Assembly: GCA_016930085.1 (NCBI GenBank)
Contig: JAFGHO010000069.1
Location: forward strand, 81,198 to 145,197
Direction: 5' to 3'
DNA: 64,000 bases
Source: Spirochaetales bacterium
Lineage (GTDB): Bacteria > Spirochaetota > Spirochaetia > SZUA-6 > JAFGRV01
The translations under genes were made by a program, and so were the position numbers. Shown here piece after piece: positions 42,746 to 51,573 of this stretch. The notes under the pieces are model-generated. The model did not search any database. It worked only from the letters and a program-made list of their open reading frames with translations, and was not told the origin of the DNA. Position 1 is the first letter of the stretch. Every line of letters starts with the position of its first letter.

Positions 42746-43786
42746 ATGAAACCTTCACGACGGCTTATCGTGATGACCCTGACCGCATTCGTCTTTTCGG
42801 CGGCCTCACTGGCAGTGATTCCGGTTGCCTGCGGAAACGGCGGGAAAGAGAAACCGGCGGCCTCGACATCGATTCAGGAGGTGCCACGGACGGACGACGA
42901 CCATGAAAGCCGCTACAGACCCGAACCGCTCAATATCGTCGTGACAACTGATTTTATCCGTGAACTGGTGTACATGTTCGCACGCTACCGATCGAATCCG
43001 ACCCCCATCATCATAAAGCCTGGAACCAACCCCCTGCTTTACAAGGCAACCGAATCAGACGAAACATTGATGATGGACGCCGATCTTGTCATTTATAACG
43101 GACTCGGCCTTGAACCCGGTCTTTCCGACACCCTCGAACGGGTCGGCAAAACGGTTCCTTGCAGGGCGATTACCGCCTGTCTTTCGAAAGAGGACCTTAT
43201 CAGATCGGACCTGTATGAAAGCGGATACGATCCCCATGTATGGTGGGATCTTACCTTATGGGAAAAGATACTCCGCTATATGGTGGATATCCTTGCCACA
43301 GTCGATCCCGAGTTCGAATTCGACTACGGTTCCACGTTTATCAGATACGGTCAGGAATTGAGTTTCGTCCGCCGCTACATCGGCAGCTGGGCTTCCCGAA
43401 TTCCCGGTGAAAAAAGGATTCTCGTTACCCTTCACGACGCATTCCGTTATTTTGGAAGGGCATTCGATTTCGAGGTAAAAAGCCTTTATCTGCCGGGAAC
43501 CGATACAATGAATCAAAAACGGCTGAATGAACTCGCCGATTTCATTATTGCCGGAAATATTGAAACCGTGTTTCCCGAAAAGGCGTTTCCGCATGACGAC
43601 CTGCAAAGACTTATTAATGAAGTGGAAAAACGGGGCGGCCACGTGACGTCCGGGGACGAGCTTTACGCATATTCGCTCGGTGAAATGAATACCCCCGAGT
43701 ATATCTTTCTCAGGGCATCGAGAATCATGATCGCGAGAATATATAAGGAATTGAAACCGCCCGACGGAATGGATATGCCGAAATGA
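42746..43786 (+). CDS. znuA: ZnuA/TroA-like metal-binding lipoprotein with altered ligands
   Basis: 346-residue cluster A-I substrate-binding protein. The signal peptide ends at VACG, giving a lipidated Cys29, and GAGGAGG precedes ATG 42746. The central metal His residues are present as DPHVWWD (His164) and LVTLHDAFRYFG (His230). The first ligand motif, usually DPHxY, reads NPLLY (Asn95-Pro96-Leu97), and the final SDSLG motif reads AYSLG with Tyr309 replacing Asp. So two of four expected ligands are gone, and there is no His-rich loop. It may bind metal weakly or bind another ligand. Confidence 0.88.
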   Translation: MKPSRRLIVMTLTAFVFSAASLAVIPVACGNGGKEKPAASTSIQEVPRTDDDHESRYRPEPLNIVVTTDFIRELVYMFARYRSNPTPIIIKPGTNPLLYKATESDETLMMDADLVIYNGLGLEPGLSDTLERVGKTVPCRAITACLSKEDLIRSDLYESGYDPHVWWDLTLWEKILRYMVDILATVDPEFEFDYGSTFIRYGQELSFVRRYIGSWASRIPGEKRILVTLHDAFRYFGRAFDFEVKSLYLPGTDTMNQKRLNELADFIIAGNIETVFPEKAFPHDDLQRLINEVEKRGGHVTSGDELYAYSLGEMNTPEYIFLRASRIMIARIYKELKPPDGMDMPK

Positions 43787-43871
43787 GGAAAAAAAATAAC
43801 AGAAAAAGCTTGATAAAATCGTAACTTTGATATAGATTTTTCATTAAATCATGTGAGAGAGGTGTAAAGCG

Positions 43872-44105
43872 ATGAACGTAACCTATTGTGATATTACCAA
43901 AAAACCGATACAGAATGCTTCAAATGTTTATTCCTGGGAAATGCGTGAGTTTCGTTACGATATGATCCTTGACAAGGACATTTCTCCTGATGGTATGAGA
44001 AAACTCGAAGACTCCGTCAGAAAAGAGATGGAAAAAAAGAGATCCTTCAATTTCCTTGAACACAAAAAAATTCTCAAGGAACAACTGGATAAGGCGACCA
44101 GATAG
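43872..44105 (+). CDS. Hypothetical protein, 77 aa
   Basis: Family not recognised. ATG 43872 follows GAGAGAGG. The N-terminal half (MNVTYCDITKKPIQNASNVY) could form a small Cys-containing beta turn and the C-terminal half is a charged helix (KLEDSVRKEMEKKRSF). No membrane segment or signal peptide. Upstream, TTGATA followed by TAGATT gives a possible promoter, so it is probably a separate unit from znuA. It is convergent with the M16 protease gene, with a strong stem-loop between them. Confidence 0.65.
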   Translation: MNVTYCDITKKPIQNASNVYSWEMREFRYDMILDKDISPDGMRKLEDSVRKEMEKKRSFNFLEHKKILKEQLDKATR

Positions 44106-44117
44106 TTTTCCCTCATA

Positions 44118-44158
44118 TGCGGTTCCCAAAACCTGCCGTGCAGTTTCCGGGAACCGCA
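44118..44158. terminator. Bidirectional terminator-like stem-loop
   Basis: TGCGGTTCCC (44118-44127) and GGGAACCGCA (44149-44158) form a perfect 10-bp stem with an inner AAAC/GTTT pairing in the loop. It lies between two convergent genes, after the 77-residue gene and after the M16 protease. The U-tracts are weak, but position and stem strength fit a shared terminator. Confidence 0.65.
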
Positions 44159-44225
44159 AACGATTTCCTTACGTCCTCAACGGTACCTTGTTCTTTTGTA
44201 AGGAGAGAGAATACAAGGAATTATT

Positions 44226-47186
44226 TTATGTCTCTATTTCCCACAAGCCGGATAAAAGCGATTGCATCTGGCTGCTTTCACCAAGAATCGATTGTCTGTC
44301 CGCAATAACGACCGATACCCCTTTGTCATATGCGTCGAGAAGCCGGTCCGAAACCGAAGCAAGTGAGTGGTGATCGGTGGAGAGGATAATATCCCTTCTT
44401 TTCTGTCTTATTTCATCGGAAATACCATAAAGCAGGCGCTTGAAACTGATATACCCGAGTTTTGCCGGTGTATAGGGCTTCTCGCTTTTACTGATGGTCC
44501 CGATAACCGCCTTTTCAATCTGGTCGGACGACAATGTTTTACCCCTGACGGCGAGGAGCGAATCCCTGAACGCCCTGAGGGTTTTCGTGATATTGGGGTC
44601 CCTGTAAGAAGAAAAGATAAAAATACCGTCGGTTCCAAAAAGCTGGGCTGACGCGCCATATGCCCCGCCCTTCATCCTCACCTCTTCCCATAAATAACCG
44701 GTGTTGAGAAGGTGGGAAAGGACCGCCTGAAGGGCATTTTCTTTGTTCGTATACGGGGCTCCCATAAACGCCCGGGCGATATATCCGACATTTGTCGTCG
44801 TTGCAATGGCTTCAACTTCATCATCGAAGGCGGGTTTCCGATAGACGGTCCTGTCCTCGGCCGGCGGCCGGCCGGCCGGAATCATTCCGACCATTCGTTC
44901 CATCTCCTTCTCGACGACGTCAAGGTACTTTTTTTCACACGTCAGATTGAGTGCAAGCCGATGCCGGTTGACGAGTTCATCCCGTACCCTCGATAGCTGC
45001 ATTTTTACCGTTTCTATTTTTTCATCCAGTCCCCTGGAAAGCTCTTTCAGATAGAGAATTTGTTCGATGCCCCTCACTTTCTCTTCGAGTGAAAGTGACG
45101 GGGAAAGCCTGCTTCCCGCTCGAAGTGAGGCATAGAAATTACCACTCGGGATGAGTGATGAACGGTAATTGTTGCGTAATTCGAAAACCATATCCGATAT
45201 ACGGCGGGTATCCGTGAAATCGGCGTGAAGAAGAAGATCGGTCATCAATGACAGTGCCTCTTTGACATTCTCCTCGAGTGCCATTACTCTGAATATGGTA
45301 TATGCCCGATGTTCCCCGCTGACCACGTCCGTATTCGTAGAAAACGTACCGAAAAACCCGCCGGTATACAGTGACAATTTTCTCGCGACAACCTCGTAGC
45401 CTATGCCCGGCAGCCCTGCACCGCTGACGGCCTTTCTGAACATAGTCATGGCCGGAATCAACTCACAGTCGATACCGCTCATATCAAATGCGACATCGAC
45501 ATACACGATCCCGTTTGTCCCGATATCATGAAAGTAAAGCGGCACGGAATTGTGCACGAGCCGCTTTTCAATGGGAATAGCGGGGGGACTTTTCGGCATA
45601 TCGCGAAGCGACAAAGACGGGATTTTCTTTATGTCGAAAGGAGAATCCGGTGTTTCCTGATACTTTCTCAATTTCTCCATGGCCGTCCTGATTTTCCCGA
45701 GTTCGGTTTCGTTCGATTCAATATTCGAAAGCCGTTTGCGGATCTTCGTTTCCTCGCGCCGCTTTTGTGCGTGATCCGGCTTCACAATAAGAAGTGTTCT
45801 GTGATTATTGTCGATAAGATATGTTCGCAGGAGATGTTGCAGATAGTCCTTCTCCCGTGCGAGCCGTTCCCGGAACTCATCCATCCGCTCATCGAAAAAA
45901 AAGGAGTCCGCCGTATTTGCATCATACAACCATCCCTTGAGGACCCTCATCATCTGCCGTAATCCGTAAGGTCCGCCGCTTGACGATATCTCGCGGTTCC
46001 TGAAGACGATCCGTTGCACGGCGGCCCGAAGAAGCTCGTCGTCCCACCCGTCTGATGCCAGTTTTTCGAGCGTACGGGTGACGAGCGACAACATCGTTTC
46101 CTTTTTCGACTCGTCCGTGCCCCGCAATCCGATGGAAAACACCATTTCCTTGAACCCCGTTTCAAGTCCGGTCGCGGGCGATATGTCCTCGCCGAGTCCC
46201 GAATCGACAAGGACCTTGCGCAGGGGTGAACCGGCATTACCGACAAGAATTTCAGCGAGTATCCTGAAGGATAAAAGAAGAAGGGAATCGGTGACGGGAC
46301 CGATCAGCCAGTTAATCGTTATAATCGAGCGTGCTTTTGTCTCGAGATGCGGGGCCAAAGCAAATGTTTTTTCGATATTCCGGGGTCTTTTCCATCTTTT
46401 TTGACACATGATCGACGACTTTATCGAACGCGGGCCGTAGGGGGACAAAAACCGCCCGTGCACAAATTCGCAGATGTCGGCCGTCGAGATATCACCGTAA
46501 ACAAAGATTTTACAGTTTGAAGGATGATAGTATTTCCTGTAATAACGGAGAAGCTTTCGGAAAGTGAGATCGGGAATATGTTCGGGATCTCCTCCTGCTT
46601 CATACCTGTAGGTCGTGTTTGGAAAGAGAGCCCTGCAGGAATATTCATACACAATCGATTCGGGATCGGAATAATTTCCTTTCATCTCGTTATACACCAC
46701 ACCGACGATGCTGAGCCGCCCGGGATTTTTTTCATCAAACTCGAGGTGGTACCCTTCCTGCATAAAGACTTCTTCCTTAAGCAGCGGATTAAAAACCGCA
46801 TCGCCATACACATGCATAAGGTTTAAAAAATCCTGATCCAGTGTGCTGCTGCCGACGTACATGGTGCAATCAGGCGCGGTAAATGCATTAAGAAAGGTCT
46901 TCATACTTCCCTTGAGAAGAAGGACAAAGGGGTCTTTGACGGGAAAAGCCCGTGAGCCGCAGAGGACGGCATGTTCGATGATATGGGGAATACCGGTATC
47001 GTCATCCGGCGGCGTTCTGAAAATAAAGCTGAAAAGCTTTTCCCTGTCAGTATTAAGGAAGTGTATAAACTCGCACCCGGTTTTTACATGATCGAGTGTA
47101 ATGAGGCATGATTGATGATCCGGAATTTCCATAACCGATCGCACGGTAAATCCGAACAGACTATCTCCCGCCACAAGCGTATTCAT
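44226..47186 (-). CDS. M16C (PreP/falcilysin-like) zinc metalloprotease
   Basis: 986-residue insulinase-superfamily peptidase of the presequence-protease class, which degrades short peptides inside a closed chamber. The inverted zinc motif HxxEH is GIPHIIEHAVLCGS (His68, Glu71, His72), with the distal Glu in NEMKGNYSDPESIVYE. Four half-domains are expected over this length, the C-terminal pair lacking the zinc site. No signal peptide is seen, so it is probably cytoplasmic. TTG at 47201 is possible, but ATG 47186 after GGAG is better placed. Spirochaetes often carry such genes. Confidence 0.9.
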   Translation of the reverse strand: MNTLVAGDSLFGFTVRSVMEIPDHQSCLITLDHVKTGCEFIHFLNTDREKLFSFIFRTPPDDDTGIPHIIEHAVLCGSRAFPVKDPFVLLLKGSMKTFLNAFTAPDCTMYVGSSTLDQDFLNLMHVYGDAVFNPLLKEEVFMQEGYHLEFDEKNPGRLSIVGVVYNEMKGNYSDPESIVYEYSCRALFPNTTYRYEAGGDPEHIPDLTFRKLLRYYRKYYHPSNCKIFVYGDISTADICEFVHGRFLSPYGPRSIKSSIMCQKRWKRPRNIEKTFALAPHLETKARSIITINWLIGPVTDSLLLLSFRILAEILVGNAGSPLRKVLVDSGLGEDISPATGLETGFKEMVFSIGLRGTDESKKETMLSLVTRTLEKLASDGWDDELLRAAVQRIVFRNREISSSGGPYGLRQMMRVLKGWLYDANTADSFFFDERMDEFRERLAREKDYLQHLLRTYLIDNNHRTLLIVKPDHAQKRREETKIRKRLSNIESNETELGKIRTAMEKLRKYQETPDSPFDIKKIPSLSLRDMPKSPPAIPIEKRLVHNSVPLYFHDIGTNGIVYVDVAFDMSGIDCELIPAMTMFRKAVSGAGLPGIGYEVVARKLSLYTGGFFGTFSTNTDVVSGEHRAYTIFRVMALEENVKEALSLMTDLLLHADFTDTRRISDMVFELRNNYRSSLIPSGNFYASLRAGSRLSPSLSLEEKVRGIEQILYLKELSRGLDEKIETVKMQLSRVRDELVNRHRLALNLTCEKKYLDVVEKEMERMVGMIPAGRPPAEDRTVYRKPAFDDEVEAIATTTNVGYIARAFMGAPYTNKENALQAVLSHLLNTGYLWEEVRMKGGAYGASAQLFGTDGIFIFSSYRDPNITKTLRAFRDSLLAVRGKTLSSDQIEKAVIGTISKSEKPYTPAKLGYISFKRLLYGISDEIRQKRRDIILSTDHHSLASVSDRLLDAYDKGVSVVIADRQSILGESSQMQSLLSGLWEIET

Positions 47187-47335
47187 TGGCATTTTCTCCA
47201 ATCATTTTGTACCGCGACATTCTCACTTGCATGAACGTTTCTCTTAATCCGTTTGTTTCAATGTAACAGGAGAGACTCTCATAACAACAATGTCCGTTTT
47301 ATTATCCTGATTAATTATATTGTTTTTAAATATAT

Positions 47336-47749
47336 CTATTCCCCTTCACCCCGCCGAACTTGTATATCGTGATTTCTTTCATAGAGGGATTCGATATATT
47401 CTTTTGTATTTTTTATCTGCATCCGGGAAATGGTGCACCGTCCTTCCAGAATAACGCCTTCCTGGATAATGAGTTCGGGCGTCTCGATATTCCCCAGAAC
47501 GCGCGCCGAGGAAAGAAGAAGTATTCGACGGGACGCGGAGATGTTGCCGACAACAATCCCTTCGATCACGACACTCGTCGCGATGATATCGGTCTTGACC
47601 CTTCCTTTTGCCCCGACGGTAAGCTGATCGACAAAAAGGGATTCACCTTCAAATTGCCCGTCAATACGAAGATTACCTTTTATCGAATATCTCCCTTCAA
47701 AGACTGAATTTTCACCAATAACTGAATTAACCTCTATATCTCCCTGCAC
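47336..47749 (-). CDS. Bactofilin-family cytoskeletal protein
   Basis: 137-residue polymer-forming protein. The repeated short beta-helix rungs are evident (GRYSIKGNLRIDGQFEGESLFVDQ, VGAKGRVKTDIIATSVVIEGIV, LLSSARVLGNIETPELIIQEG), flanked by a short N-terminus and a charged tail. Bactofilins form filaments that shape cells and localise envelope proteins. GTG 47749 is only 3 bases after the coiled-coil gene at 47753, so they are almost certainly one transcript. A role in cell shape is inferred from the family. Confidence 0.88.
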   Translation of the reverse strand: MQGDIEVNSVIGENSVFEGRYSIKGNLRIDGQFEGESLFVDQLTVGAKGRVKTDIIATSVVIEGIVVGNISASRRILLLSSARVLGNIETPELIIQEGVILEGRCTISRMQIKNTKEYIESLYERNHDIQVRRGEGE

Positions 47750-47752
47750 CTT

Positions 47753-48535
47753 TTAACCCTGTACTTCAATTTCCGGTATATTTAAATAGTCTAACACTTC
47801 TTCGGTGAAACGGTCGAGTTCATCAAGTCCTTCTTTCACGATGAATCCTTCCAGATACCTTTTTTCTTCGATCAGTTCAAAACTGATAATATCGTCTCCG
47901 TTTAGACACTTGAGTCCGTCCGATTTGAGATCCGTCAACAGATCCGTGGTAAATGACTGTATATTCTTGAAGTATCGATATGCTTCGATGAAGAGATTTC
48001 TCTTGATTTTGATATTTCTCCTTCTCATATCGATTTCCACTTCTTTGGCATAAACTCCTTCCCGTATCCGGTCGGCCTCCTGTACGTAATCATCAAGCCT
48101 TCGTTTTACCGTGAGAAATTTTTGATGAAAATTATCCCTATCCATTGAATATTTAAAATCGAGTTTCATCTTTCTCTCGCTGAAAATCGACAGAAACTCG
48201 GCATAAAAAAAATCCATATAGAGTGTCAAATAGTACACTTCGATATCGATATCCGTTTTTTCTCCCTTTACCGCAATAAGCCGCTGAAGGAAGCTTTCTT
48301 CCTCTGTTTTTGAAAGCGAATTTGAAATCGAACGCTGCCGCCCCTCTTCTTTTTCCTGAATATCGAACATCGATAGTATTTTTTCACGATACGTTTTTAA
48401 TTCTCGCAGTTTATTGCCCACGCGCCGCTGCTGACCCGGATCGACTGTTGTTTTCAAGATAACACTATAATGCCTGATCGCATCTTCAATCTTTTTCATT
48501 TCCTTTTCTGGATATATAATGTTTTCATTTCCCAT
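47753..48535 (-). CDS. Hypothetical coiled-coil protein coupled to bactofilin
   Basis: 260-residue acidic, mostly helical protein; family not recognised. Residues 10-80 and 150-185 are heptad-like (IEDAIRHYSVILKTTVDPG, RRLDDYVQEADRIREGVYAKE), and an internal Tyr/Phe-rich segment lies at about 100-125. There is no signal peptide or membrane helix. ATG 48535 is preceded by a poor ribosome site. It lies 3 bases before the bactofilin gene, so it may be a partner that regulates bactofilin filaments. That link is inference from adjacency. Confidence 0.72.
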   Translation of the reverse strand: MGNENIIYPEKEMKKIEDAIRHYSVILKTTVDPGQQRRVGNKLRELKTYREKILSMFDIQEKEEGRQRSISNSLSKTEEESFLQRLIAVKGEKTDIDIEVYYLTLYMDFFYAEFLSIFSERKMKLDFKYSMDRDNFHQKFLTVKRRLDDYVQEADRIREGVYAKEVEIDMRRRNIKIKRNLFIEAYRYFKNIQSFTTDLLTDLKSDGLKCLNGDDIISFELIEEKRYLEGFIVKEGLDELDRFTEEVLDYLNIPEIEVQG

Positions 48536-48565
48536 AGTTTACCATCATAGCGTCTCATAGTAAAA

Positions 48566-48594
48566 GGAGCCCTCATTACCTGCATGAGGGCTCC
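48566..48594 (-). terminator. Rho-independent terminator of the flaA operon
   Basis: GGAGCCCTCAT (48566-48576) and ATGAGGGCTCC (48584-48594) form a perfect 11-bp stem with a 7-base loop. On the minus strand it is followed by TTTTACTAT, so it terminates transcription coming from the flaA genes, 38 bases after the stop at 48632. Confidence 0.85.
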
Positions 48595-48631
48595 CGTCCT
48601 TCCGTTATATTCAAGAAAATTGTCGATGACC

Positions 48632-49339
48632 TCACCAGTTATCCGGCACATCATCTTCGTCCCTGTATTCCTCGGCAAAAAGGTCCGTTTCGGCACTCAG
48701 GTCGTCAAAATAGATATAGAATGTCCCGTATGATTCCAAAAGATCGCAATCGACCTTGAATCCGACGATTTTTATACCGGCTTTGTTCGTATAGTGGTAT
48801 TCTTCCTGCATAATCGATCCGGGAACGGTCACCGTCATTTTCTGCCATCCCTTAAAAGTAAGATCTCCCATCGTCAGTTCGTGTCTGATACCGAAAAAAT
48901 CTTCTATGATGACCTTCAATTTATGTCTGAAGTTACGGCCGATTACCCAGACGGAGATACGTTTCGTGATACCTTCAATCGGAATAGGCCTGACGGGATA
49001 TATCGAAAAACTGGAAATCGAGCGTTTGTAAAAATGTATCTTCGCTCCCAGAACGTATCTTCCCGCAGGCAGACCGTACTGCGCGTCACTGATGAGCCTT
49101 TCGTTATTTTCCGTTTCAAGAAGATTCTTGGGTTTTCCCTCACGAAGACTCAATGTAATGATACCGACGTCGGACGGAATGGCCCCGTACCATAAACCCG
49201 GATCCTCGAATTGTTCGACGGTGATTTCTTTGAGTATCTGTTGTGCCCGGTCTCCCAATATTTCCTTGTCCTGACAATAGATACCCCGGCCGAGAAACAG
49301 GATTACAACGACGACTGCTGCGATTCTTGTCTTATTCAT
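48632..49339 (-). CDS. flaA: FlaA-family flagellar filament outer-layer protein (distal copy)
   Basis: 235-residue secreted protein. A signal peptide (MNKTRIAAVVVVILFLGRGIYCQ) is followed by a FlaA domain with VEQFEDPGLW, ISVWVIGRNFRHKLKVIIEDF, GWQKMTVTVPGSI and the end FYIYFDDLSAETDLFAEEYRD. FlaA proteins sheathe the periplasmic filament core and change its stiffness. The frame extends to 49420, but AAGGAAGGAG before ATG 49339 fixes the start. It is 16 bases after the first flaA and ends at a strong terminator. Confidence 0.9.
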   Translation of the reverse strand: MNKTRIAAVVVVILFLGRGIYCQDKEILGDRAQQILKEITVEQFEDPGLWYGAIPSDVGIITLSLREGKPKNLLETENNERLISDAQYGLPAGRYVLGAKIHFYKRSISSFSIYPVRPIPIEGITKRISVWVIGRNFRHKLKVIIEDFFGIRHELTMGDLTFKGWQKMTVTVPGSIMQEEYHYTNKAGIKIVGFKVDCDLLESYGTFYIYFDDLSAETDLFAEEYRDEDDVPDNW

Positions 49340-49355
49340 CTCTTCACTCCTTCCT

Positions 49356-50267
49356 TTAATAGTAGCACTCACCCCAGATTTCCTGTAACGTCTCCGGATT
49401 TTCAAGTTCATCACCATCATACCGGGTTTCGTATAAATCGGTTATAATCTTCATCTGGTCGATGTAGAGGAAAAAGCCCGATACGCGTTCCGTCGGCCTT
49501 GTCCACATTCTCAATTTGACGAGCTTAAGTCTTCTGGTTCGGGGGATATACCGTTCCGACTGCGGGATCGCGGAAGGTATATCGACGGTCAAATTTTTCC
49601 ATCCGTTGTAATTGAGGTCGCCAAGATGGATAACGTGGACGATTCCCCTGTAATCTTCAAAATGGGCTTCCATATAATAGTTGTAATTGGAACCCCATAC
49701 CCAGACACTGAACCCGCGCGCTCTCCCCTCGAACACAATCGGGTCGGATACCCACTCCTTTCCGTCCTTGTCGACAAAGATAACACGGTCCCTGTCGATG
49801 ACATAATCCTTGTTGCATTTACTTGCCGAGGGCACGATATCTTTCGGATCGTCTTTACCCTCCACATACTCTCTCAGGTCGACAGCCGGATCGAACTGCC
49901 GGGCGGGCATAATGTCCACATAATTATAGCCTTTCCGGGTAAAGGAGGTATGCAGCCCAAGACAGTAAAGGGGAAGATTCTCGAGGTTTTTCCCGTACAA
50001 AGCTTCGGGCCAGGCATTCACCTTCTTTACCGTGATATCCGGTTTTTCCTGATTATCACGCTTGTCGAGATACATTTTTACGAACCTGCTCGGAATAACA
50101 ACCCATCGTGAAAGCAGTTCTTCTCCCGTATCCGGATCGTCCTCAAAACTCTCGAGTATTTTCGATTCCAGATGCAACGTTCTGTTTTCCGCAATGACTG
50201 CCATGACCGGAATAAGTAGAAGTAAAAATACAATCGGTCTTCTTTTATGTACCATCGAGTTCATCAT
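49356..50267 (-). CDS. flaA: FlaA-family flagellar filament outer-layer protein (proximal copy)
   Basis: 303-residue FlaA paralogue with an N-terminal signal peptide (PIVFLLLLIPVMAVIA). Compared with the other copy it has an extra 80 residues near the N-terminus. Shared FlaA elements include FSVWVWGSNYNYYMEAHFEDY, NGWKNLTVDIPSAI and GFFLYIDQMKIITDLYETRYDGDE. GGAG lies just before ATG 50267. It is the promoter-proximal gene of a two-gene flaA operon behind a consensus promoter. Spirochaetes often have two FlaA proteins with different stiffness roles. Confidence 0.9.
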   Translation of the reverse strand: MMNSMVHKRRPIVFLLLLIPVMAVIAENRTLHLESKILESFEDDPDTGEELLSRWVVIPSRFVKMYLDKRDNQEKPDITVKKVNAWPEALYGKNLENLPLYCLGLHTSFTRKGYNYVDIMPARQFDPAVDLREYVEGKDDPKDIVPSASKCNKDYVIDRDRVIFVDKDGKEWVSDPIVFEGRARGFSVWVWGSNYNYYMEAHFEDYRGIVHVIHLGDLNYNGWKNLTVDIPSAIPQSERYIPRTRRLKLVKLRMWTRPTERVSGFFLYIDQMKIITDLYETRYDGDELENPETLQEIWGECYY

Positions 50268-50312
50268 CCGCTCCTTTACCTTTTATGAGTCTTGTTTTTT
50301 AAATTACTTCAA

Positions 50313-50341
50313 ATTATAGGAGGATGAAATAACTTTGTCAA
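50313..50341 (-). promoter_or_regulatory. Consensus sigma-70 promoter of the flaA operon
   Basis: On the minus strand TTGACA (50341-50336) and TATAAT (50318-50313) are both perfect and separated by 17 bases. The start site would be about 40 bases ahead of the first flaA ATG. No sigma-28 type element is seen, in line with reports that flaA is sigma-70 driven in treponemes. Confidence 0.85.
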
Positions 50342-50461
50342 ACATTTTTCTTTCCCCCTCCACAAAATACACGCGGCACACTCCAAAGAGTCAGCCGGGT
50401 TCCGCCACCGCCTTGATACACGGCCGCAGTCGATCTTCCGTAATCATAGCGCGCCGATCCG

Positions 50462-51457
50462 TTATTCCGATGACTCCTCGATCTTTCCTGTTTTTTTCCT
50501 CAAGACAAACCGGTCGGAGAGATATTCGGGCCATTCGGCGGCACGGCCCCAGAGTATTTTTATATCGCCCATAAGCACACGCTCCTTCCATCGTGCTTTA
50601 CCGTTATCCGGTACACCGATAAGACGAAACACCTCCCCGATAAGTTCCCCAATATCATCATCAAGGGACATGAGGACGATATCATCATAGCCGGTTGAGA
50701 GATTCCATTCTTCGAGGATGGCCAGCCCTCCCCCGTCTTTCAGATATTCGAGACAATAGGAGTTCATCATAAAAGCCCTGAGGAAATATATAACCACACC
50801 GTCATTTCTCATATCGTCTATCGTATTCTTTATCTTTACCCTGTCGTTGATATTCTCGATTTCGCTGAGAACGATTGCAGATTCATCGAGTACCGTCGAA
50901 AAACCATTCATAAATGCCTCATTCTCACGGTTCATTTCTTCCGTCAAAGCGTAAACGATAATCCCGGCCTTTTTACTACCGCCTCCTGATACCTCCGATG
51001 TTGTTTCCCCCGTAGTTATTCCTCCTTCAAGCAACCGCGCGGTAAGCTCTCCCGCCATTGCAAATCCCTTTTTTCTGTCAAAGACGACCGAAAGGAGATT
51101 TTGCGTCACATTTTCACCGGAAACCTTTCTTAATGTGACGAAAAGCCTGGTATCGAACGCCTTCGCGATGTCCATGGGTGATTCATGCAGCATGGAATCA
51201 AGCAGAACGATACCGGCATCCGATGCTTCAATATACTCTTTGAAAGAAATATCTTCGTCTTTTTCCACAACGATAAAACGCGGCTCGATATTATTTTTCC
51301 TGCATGCGTTCGTAATTTCTTGATAGGTTGCCGTGTCATTGAGGAGAAGCTCATGCCGGTATTCCCTCAATAGAAAAAGAAATGCCGCATGACCGCGGCA
51401 CCCATACAATGACAGAAAACATAAAAATACTGCGATAATACCTGCAAGTCTCTTCAT
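50462..51457 (-). CDS. Periplasmic-binding-protein-like lipoprotein
   Basis: 331-residue predicted lipoprotein with signal peptide MKRLAGIIAVFLCFLS and lipobox LYGC. The rest has the alternating alpha/beta character of type I periplasmic binding proteins (VFDRKKGFAMAGELTARLLEGG, AGIIVYALTEEMNRENEAFMNGF, LAILEEWNLSTGYDDIVLMS), related to LacI/sugar-binding folds. No permease or ATPase is adjacent. The frame opens at 51505, but ATG 51457 begins the signal peptide. It is divergent from fba, downstream of which I see no related gene. The ligand cannot be predicted. Confidence 0.7.
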   Translation of the reverse strand: MKRLAGIIAVFLCFLSLYGCRGHAAFLFLLREYRHELLLNDTATYQEITNACRKNNIEPRFIVVEKDEDISFKEYIEASDAGIVLLDSMLHESPMDIAKAFDTRLFVTLRKVSGENVTQNLLSVVFDRKKGFAMAGELTARLLEGGITTGETTSEVSGGGSKKAGIIVYALTEEMNRENEAFMNGFSTVLDESAIVLSEIENINDRVKIKNTIDDMRNDGVVIYFLRAFMMNSYCLEYLKDGGGLAILEEWNLSTGYDDIVLMSLDDDIGELIGEVFRLIGVPDNGKARWKERVLMGDIKILWGRAAEWPEYLSDRFVLRKKTGKIEESSE

Positions 51458-51505
51458 AAACGGTTTCCCCAATGTGACGATGACAATATAATGATTCATG
51501 CGCAC

Positions 51506-51534
51506 TTGACAGAATTCGGTTTTATGATCATAGT
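51506..51534 (+). promoter_or_regulatory. Predicted promoter of fba
   Basis: TTGACA (51506-51511) is followed after 17 bases by CATAGT (51529-51534, four of six). It sits 40 bases ahead of the fba ATG, in the divergent gap with the lipoprotein gene. Confidence 0.6.
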
Positions 51535-51573
51535 AGGTTATTCACCATATCAATCGATCAAAGGAGTCTTTTT

